A stretch of DNA of 7,653 nt from NCBI GenBank assembly GCA_900552345.1, contig URZN01000052.1, forward strand, positions 1 to 7,653. The letters run 5' to 3'. The notes under the pieces are model-generated. The model did not search any database, was not told the origin of the DNA, and saw only the letters and a program-made list of their open reading frames with translations. Both the position numbers and the translations under genes were made by a program. Source of the stretch: an uncultured Collinsella sp. (GTDB lineage: Bacteria; Actinomycetota; Coriobacteriia; Coriobacteriales; Coriobacteriaceae). This document shows, piece after piece, positions 6,601 to 7,653 of this stretch; the stretch's first letter is position 1, and every line of letters starts with the position of its first letter.

Positions 6601-7258
6601 AAGTACATTCACCAACAAGTACACCCCTAGTGTTTCCTGGATTCCTAAGGCGACTAAGGTCGTTGAGGGTGGCGAGATGAAGGCGTTTACGCTTCAGCTT
6701 GCGAAAGACAGCAAATTTGAAGACATCATCGGTACTGCCGTGACCTCTGGTAATGAAAATAAGCAGACGCATTCATTCTTGGATGGCAGTGGTAAAGAGA
6801 TTGAGCTCACGTACTCGCTCTCAGATATCAGGAATAGTTCCGACCCGGGCGACTCCACGGGCGGCCCTTCCAAGACCTTCAAGTACTACGTGCGCGAGAA
6901 GAACGATAGATCGACCTATTCGCATTACAAGTTTGATCAGTCGGTCTATGAGCTTACGGTTGCCGCAAAGGATGACGATGCTGGAATCACAACCAATGTG
7001 ACCTACACTCAGATCGTCGATGCCAAAGGCAATGAAATTCCTGAGAATGAGCGGATACCGAAGCAGTACGGCGAGGACACCGGCGCTGGCCAAAGCCTTC
7101 CCACCTTCATCAACACCTACTCCACCTCTTTGCCCCTTTCTGGTATGTCGGGCGTCACTCTGACGTACCTTGCCGGCGCGGCGGTGCTTTGCGCTGCTGC
7201 AGCCTGGATGTACATTCGTCGCAAGGCGAATGCGAAGGGAGGCGAGCGTCGTGAATAA
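3686..7258 (+). CDS. Large cell-wall-anchored beta-helix adhesin with two isopeptide (FctA-like) domains; likely pilus tip/ancillary protein
   Basis: The 1190-residue surface protein starts at ATG 3686, 6 nt after AGGAG (3675-3679). Residues 1-45 are a signal peptide (basic N-region, hydrophobic 18-37, cleavage after AIA45). Residues 46-130 are an acidic Ser/Asn/Asp linker. Residues ~300-775 form a right-handed beta-helix with Pmp-like turns such as ISGN, ITGN and GGGVY/GGGIM about every 25 residues. Two FctA/Spy0128-type domains follow. In the first, the likely Lys793-Asn977 isopeptide bond has catalytic Glu888 (YYLVED). In the second, Lys991, Glu1071 (YYVREK) and Asn1143 play these roles. 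The C-terminus is LPLSG (1149-1153), a membrane helix and a basic tail, so a sortase attaches it to the wall or pilus. Its gene overlaps the following pilin gene by 8 bp. Base composition is more AT-rich than in the neighbouring genes, suggesting transfer. Ligand unknown; a polysaccharide-binding adhesin is one possibility. A nine-G tract interrupts the linker. Confidence 0.85.
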   Translation: MKANSEKTKQSKKATRRVLAGVLCGASVLSLVLSLVMPPISQAIANDAQTVFTEETVMGGGSSSESTDVENTNNGDTDNQNSDETEGDGTGDDTLRAAPLPDDTGAESVAQPADDSANGEGAIALAAENKSTYTISSGAELSEKLLAKGLRDATGSATFELVADIKYNGEIKFEQTDNNPINITLNLNGHKIKCLNTDKPLFDVAGGATLTIKDEIKDSAPVTETVSDGQLLTDQGQSLNADNYDKYAANYGKNANLTYDKDNDNIPSNLTYYVTESSPNETGTTETLVKHDVEIKGAIVACGGKTNLRLINLYNRNGKGGTFNLVSGVITQKQDGSVSSLVYAEGGSTVNMRGGYVCGALGSGIMVSNESGGASTLDLTGGVIAGNCASSGGGVYAKGSAVKVTGGVISGNSTLASGAGLGGGIMASGGKVTVSGGHITNNRMAKFCGTDGSGCHGGAGLAANNGAHVTISDGQITGNYSEEAGGGVYVTNLNQGDTAWLDITGGYIASNVSYRSEGAGIRVGQKVDAMIGDTPDNNGTPGSKAYITNNCCMSRFDWGGGGIFVQGDSKNADNAGRLFVYNSYISSNTAGGYGGGVAVCPTGKTLVTNTKGTAIFGNSSARDEHNWLNDYNTEHNSGNNRTPHLSGGGIADTNKTEDRDAYESDKFRECGHADFFLAARDHNTPVAAVSGKMLGDIDAKYSGSIELKNRISIPANGVAQVKNSIGLTSGVGATDKAVIDLVQGKVQGTKVTTFITGNYSWDHGGGIMSNGNLYLGVPADTYVYPSLKLKATKALKNQQTKENMELDKDQFPFSFSVYRKDSDGASTPSWDGETFNTGGCKQVVSTPNNADGNIAFDLSNDLSMQLGDFSKKLSSDTGKITYSYYLVEDAGNIPGVDYDHAVYEIKVTVEYNKTVLMSVPIKNDSNKTKDLSVYNFTIDSVDVTKNHEGSADHLGSVSPTDDYYLIAGSGGGSTFTNKYTPSVSWIPKATKVVEGGEMKAFTLQLAKDSKFEDIIGTAVTSGNENKQTHSFLDGSGKEIELTYSLSDIRNSSDPGDSTGGPSKTFKYYVREKNDRSTYSHYKFDQSVYELTVAAKDDDAGITTNVTYTQIVDAKGNEIPENERIPKQYGEDTGAGQSLPTFINTYSTSLPLSGMSGVTLTYLAGAAVLCAAAAWMYIRRKANAKGGERRE
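3859..3867 (+). repeat. Nine-G homopolymer inside the adhesin coding region (possible phase-variation tract)
   Basis: Nine consecutive G span codons 58-61 (ATG GGG GGG GGT), 13 residues after the predicted signal-peptide cleavage site. In the present length the frame stays open. One extra G leads to TGA at 3877-3879. One fewer leads to TAG at 3891-3893. Such tracts are prone to slipped-strand changes. Most other glycine codons in the gene are GGC or GGT, so the GGG run is not simple codon preference. Confidence 0.65.
4821..4911 (+). repeat. Beta-helix coil repeat at DNA level
   Basis: TGACCGGTGGCGTAAT occurs at 4821-4836 and 4896-4911, exactly 75 bp (25 codons) apart. It encodes the TGGVI strand of successive beta-helix coils. 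The rest of the 75-bp unit has diverged. It shows that this part of the helix grew by duplication of one coil, and offers a site for recombination. Confidence 0.6.
5908..5931 (+). repeat. 12-bp tandem duplication in the adhesin gene
   Basis: AGTACAGGGTAA (5908-5919) is followed directly by AGTACAGGGTAC (5920-5931), 11 of 12 bases identical. It is in frame and encodes VQGK-VQGT (residues 742-749), in the last part of the beta-helix region. Confidence 0.6.
6254..6277 (+). repeat. Second 12-bp tandem duplication in the adhesin gene
   Basis: GACCTTAGCAAT (6254-6265) and GACCTTAGCATG (6266-6277) are adjacent and in frame, encoding DLSN-DLSM (residues 857-864) inside the first isopeptide domain. 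The copies differ only at the last two bases. Confidence 0.6.
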
Positions 7259-7628
7259 GAAAGTTTGCTCCTTCCCGATCTTGTTTGCGCTGCTTGCCCT
7301 CCTGATCGGCACCTGCGCGGTTGTGTTCCCCGCATCCGCGCAGGCCGCGCCGACCCCGACCGGTTCCATCACGGTGAGCGGCACCGTGGCGAGCAGCTAC
7401 GACGCCTACCAGATCTTTAGCGCTAACGTCGTCGACGGCGACAACGATGCCAAGATCGCCACCGACCTCGCCTGGGCAAGCGACGCCGTGCGCGACGCCG
7501 CGCTGCCTGTGTTGCACAGCGCCGGCATGTCCAAATCCCAGACCACCGCGCAGGAAGCTGCCGAGTGGCTCAACACCGATTCCCACCTTACGGGCGCGCT
7601 GAGCGCACAGCTCGCTCGTTCCCTCCAG
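7251..7628 (+). CDS. Secreted pilin, probable backbone subunit, N-terminal part only
   Basis: This frame begins at GTG 7251, 8 nt after AAGGGAGG (7235-7242), overlapping the adhesin's last 8 bases. That suggests translational coupling. The 126 genomic codons encode a signal peptide (Lys-Lys N-region, hydrophobic 8-27, cleavage near SAQA32). The mature start, GSITVSGTV followed by YDAYQIF, resembles the N-terminus of SpaA/FimA-type isopeptide-forming major pilins with their 'Y.AYQIF' strand. Such pilins are polymerised by a class C sortase into a covalent fibre on the cell surface. The pilin motif, D2 domain and LPXTG would lie beyond the contig end. No start other than GTG 7251 fits: the first in-frame ATG is 92 codons later. 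The codon use is GC-rich like the housekeeping genes, unlike the middle of the adhesin. The reading frame continues into adapter sequence after 7628, so the last eight residues predicted there are artefactual. Confidence 0.75.
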
Positions 7629-7653
7629 CTGTCTCTTATACACATCTCCGAGC
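7629..7653 (+). other. Nextera transposase adapter contamination at the contig end
   Basis: CTGTCTCTTATACACATCT (7629-7647) is the transposon mosaic-end complement used in Nextera libraries, and the following CCGAGC (7648-7653) is the start of the read-specific adapter that continues it. It is not genomic. In frame it would extend the pilin by SLIHISE, a peptide often seen as an adapter artefact in predicted proteins. On the other strand it gives the equally familiar starts MYKRQ and MCIRDS. Confidence 0.95.

Noticed and set aside
7155..7645. Minus-strand frames beginning MYKRQ and MCIRDS at the right end
   Set aside because: Their starts lie inside the Nextera adapter and the rest is antisense to the pilin gene.

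Overview
The window looks like a contig end from a gut Coriobacteriia actinobacterium, most likely Collinsella or a close relative. This is inferred from GC-rich coding DNA with strong G/C third-position bias, good Shine-Dalgarno sites, a sortase-pilus locus typical of the Gram-positive gut flora, and repeated intergenic hairpins. It is not proven. All recognised genes are on the + strand.

The left part (1-3228) holds three unrelated-looking housekeeping or accessory genes. They are the 3' part of a MobB-type molybdenum-cofactor GTPase domain (1-582), a 12-helix MFS transporter (850-2136) and a Cof-type HAD phosphatase (2360-3181). Each is followed by one or two hairpin-forming palindromes. 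Three of these palindromes (640-674, 2233-2265, 3194-3228) are clearly copies of one element, and a fourth (581-621) has the same loop core in a different stem. A separate 19-bp inverted repeat with a nested palindrome abuts the transporter stop codon.

The middle (3229-3685) is a long AT-rich non-coding leader. It holds a paired 9-bp direct repeat with 21-bp period that resembles a LytTR response-regulator site, and weak promoter candidates.

The right part (3686-7628) is the start of a sortase-assembled pilus operon. A 1190-residue surface protein has a signal peptide, acidic linker, Pmp-like GGG/GN right-handed beta-helix, two FctA-type isopeptide domains and an LPLSG sorting signal. It overlaps by 8 bp a second secreted protein that looks like the N-terminus of a major pilin. 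The order (large ancillary or tip adhesin, then backbone pilin, then presumably a class C sortase off the contig) matches known actinobacterial pilus operons such as fimQ-fimP-srtC1.

The most interesting observation is a run of nine G at codons 58-61 of the adhesin. Gain or loss of one G meets a stop within 4 to 10 codons, so the tract could act as an on/off phase-variation switch for the adhesin, and perhaps for the translationally coupled pilin.

The last 25 bases (7629-7653) are not genomic. They match the Nextera transposase adapter, so the true end of genomic sequence is 7628 and the pilin gene is truncated by the assembly.
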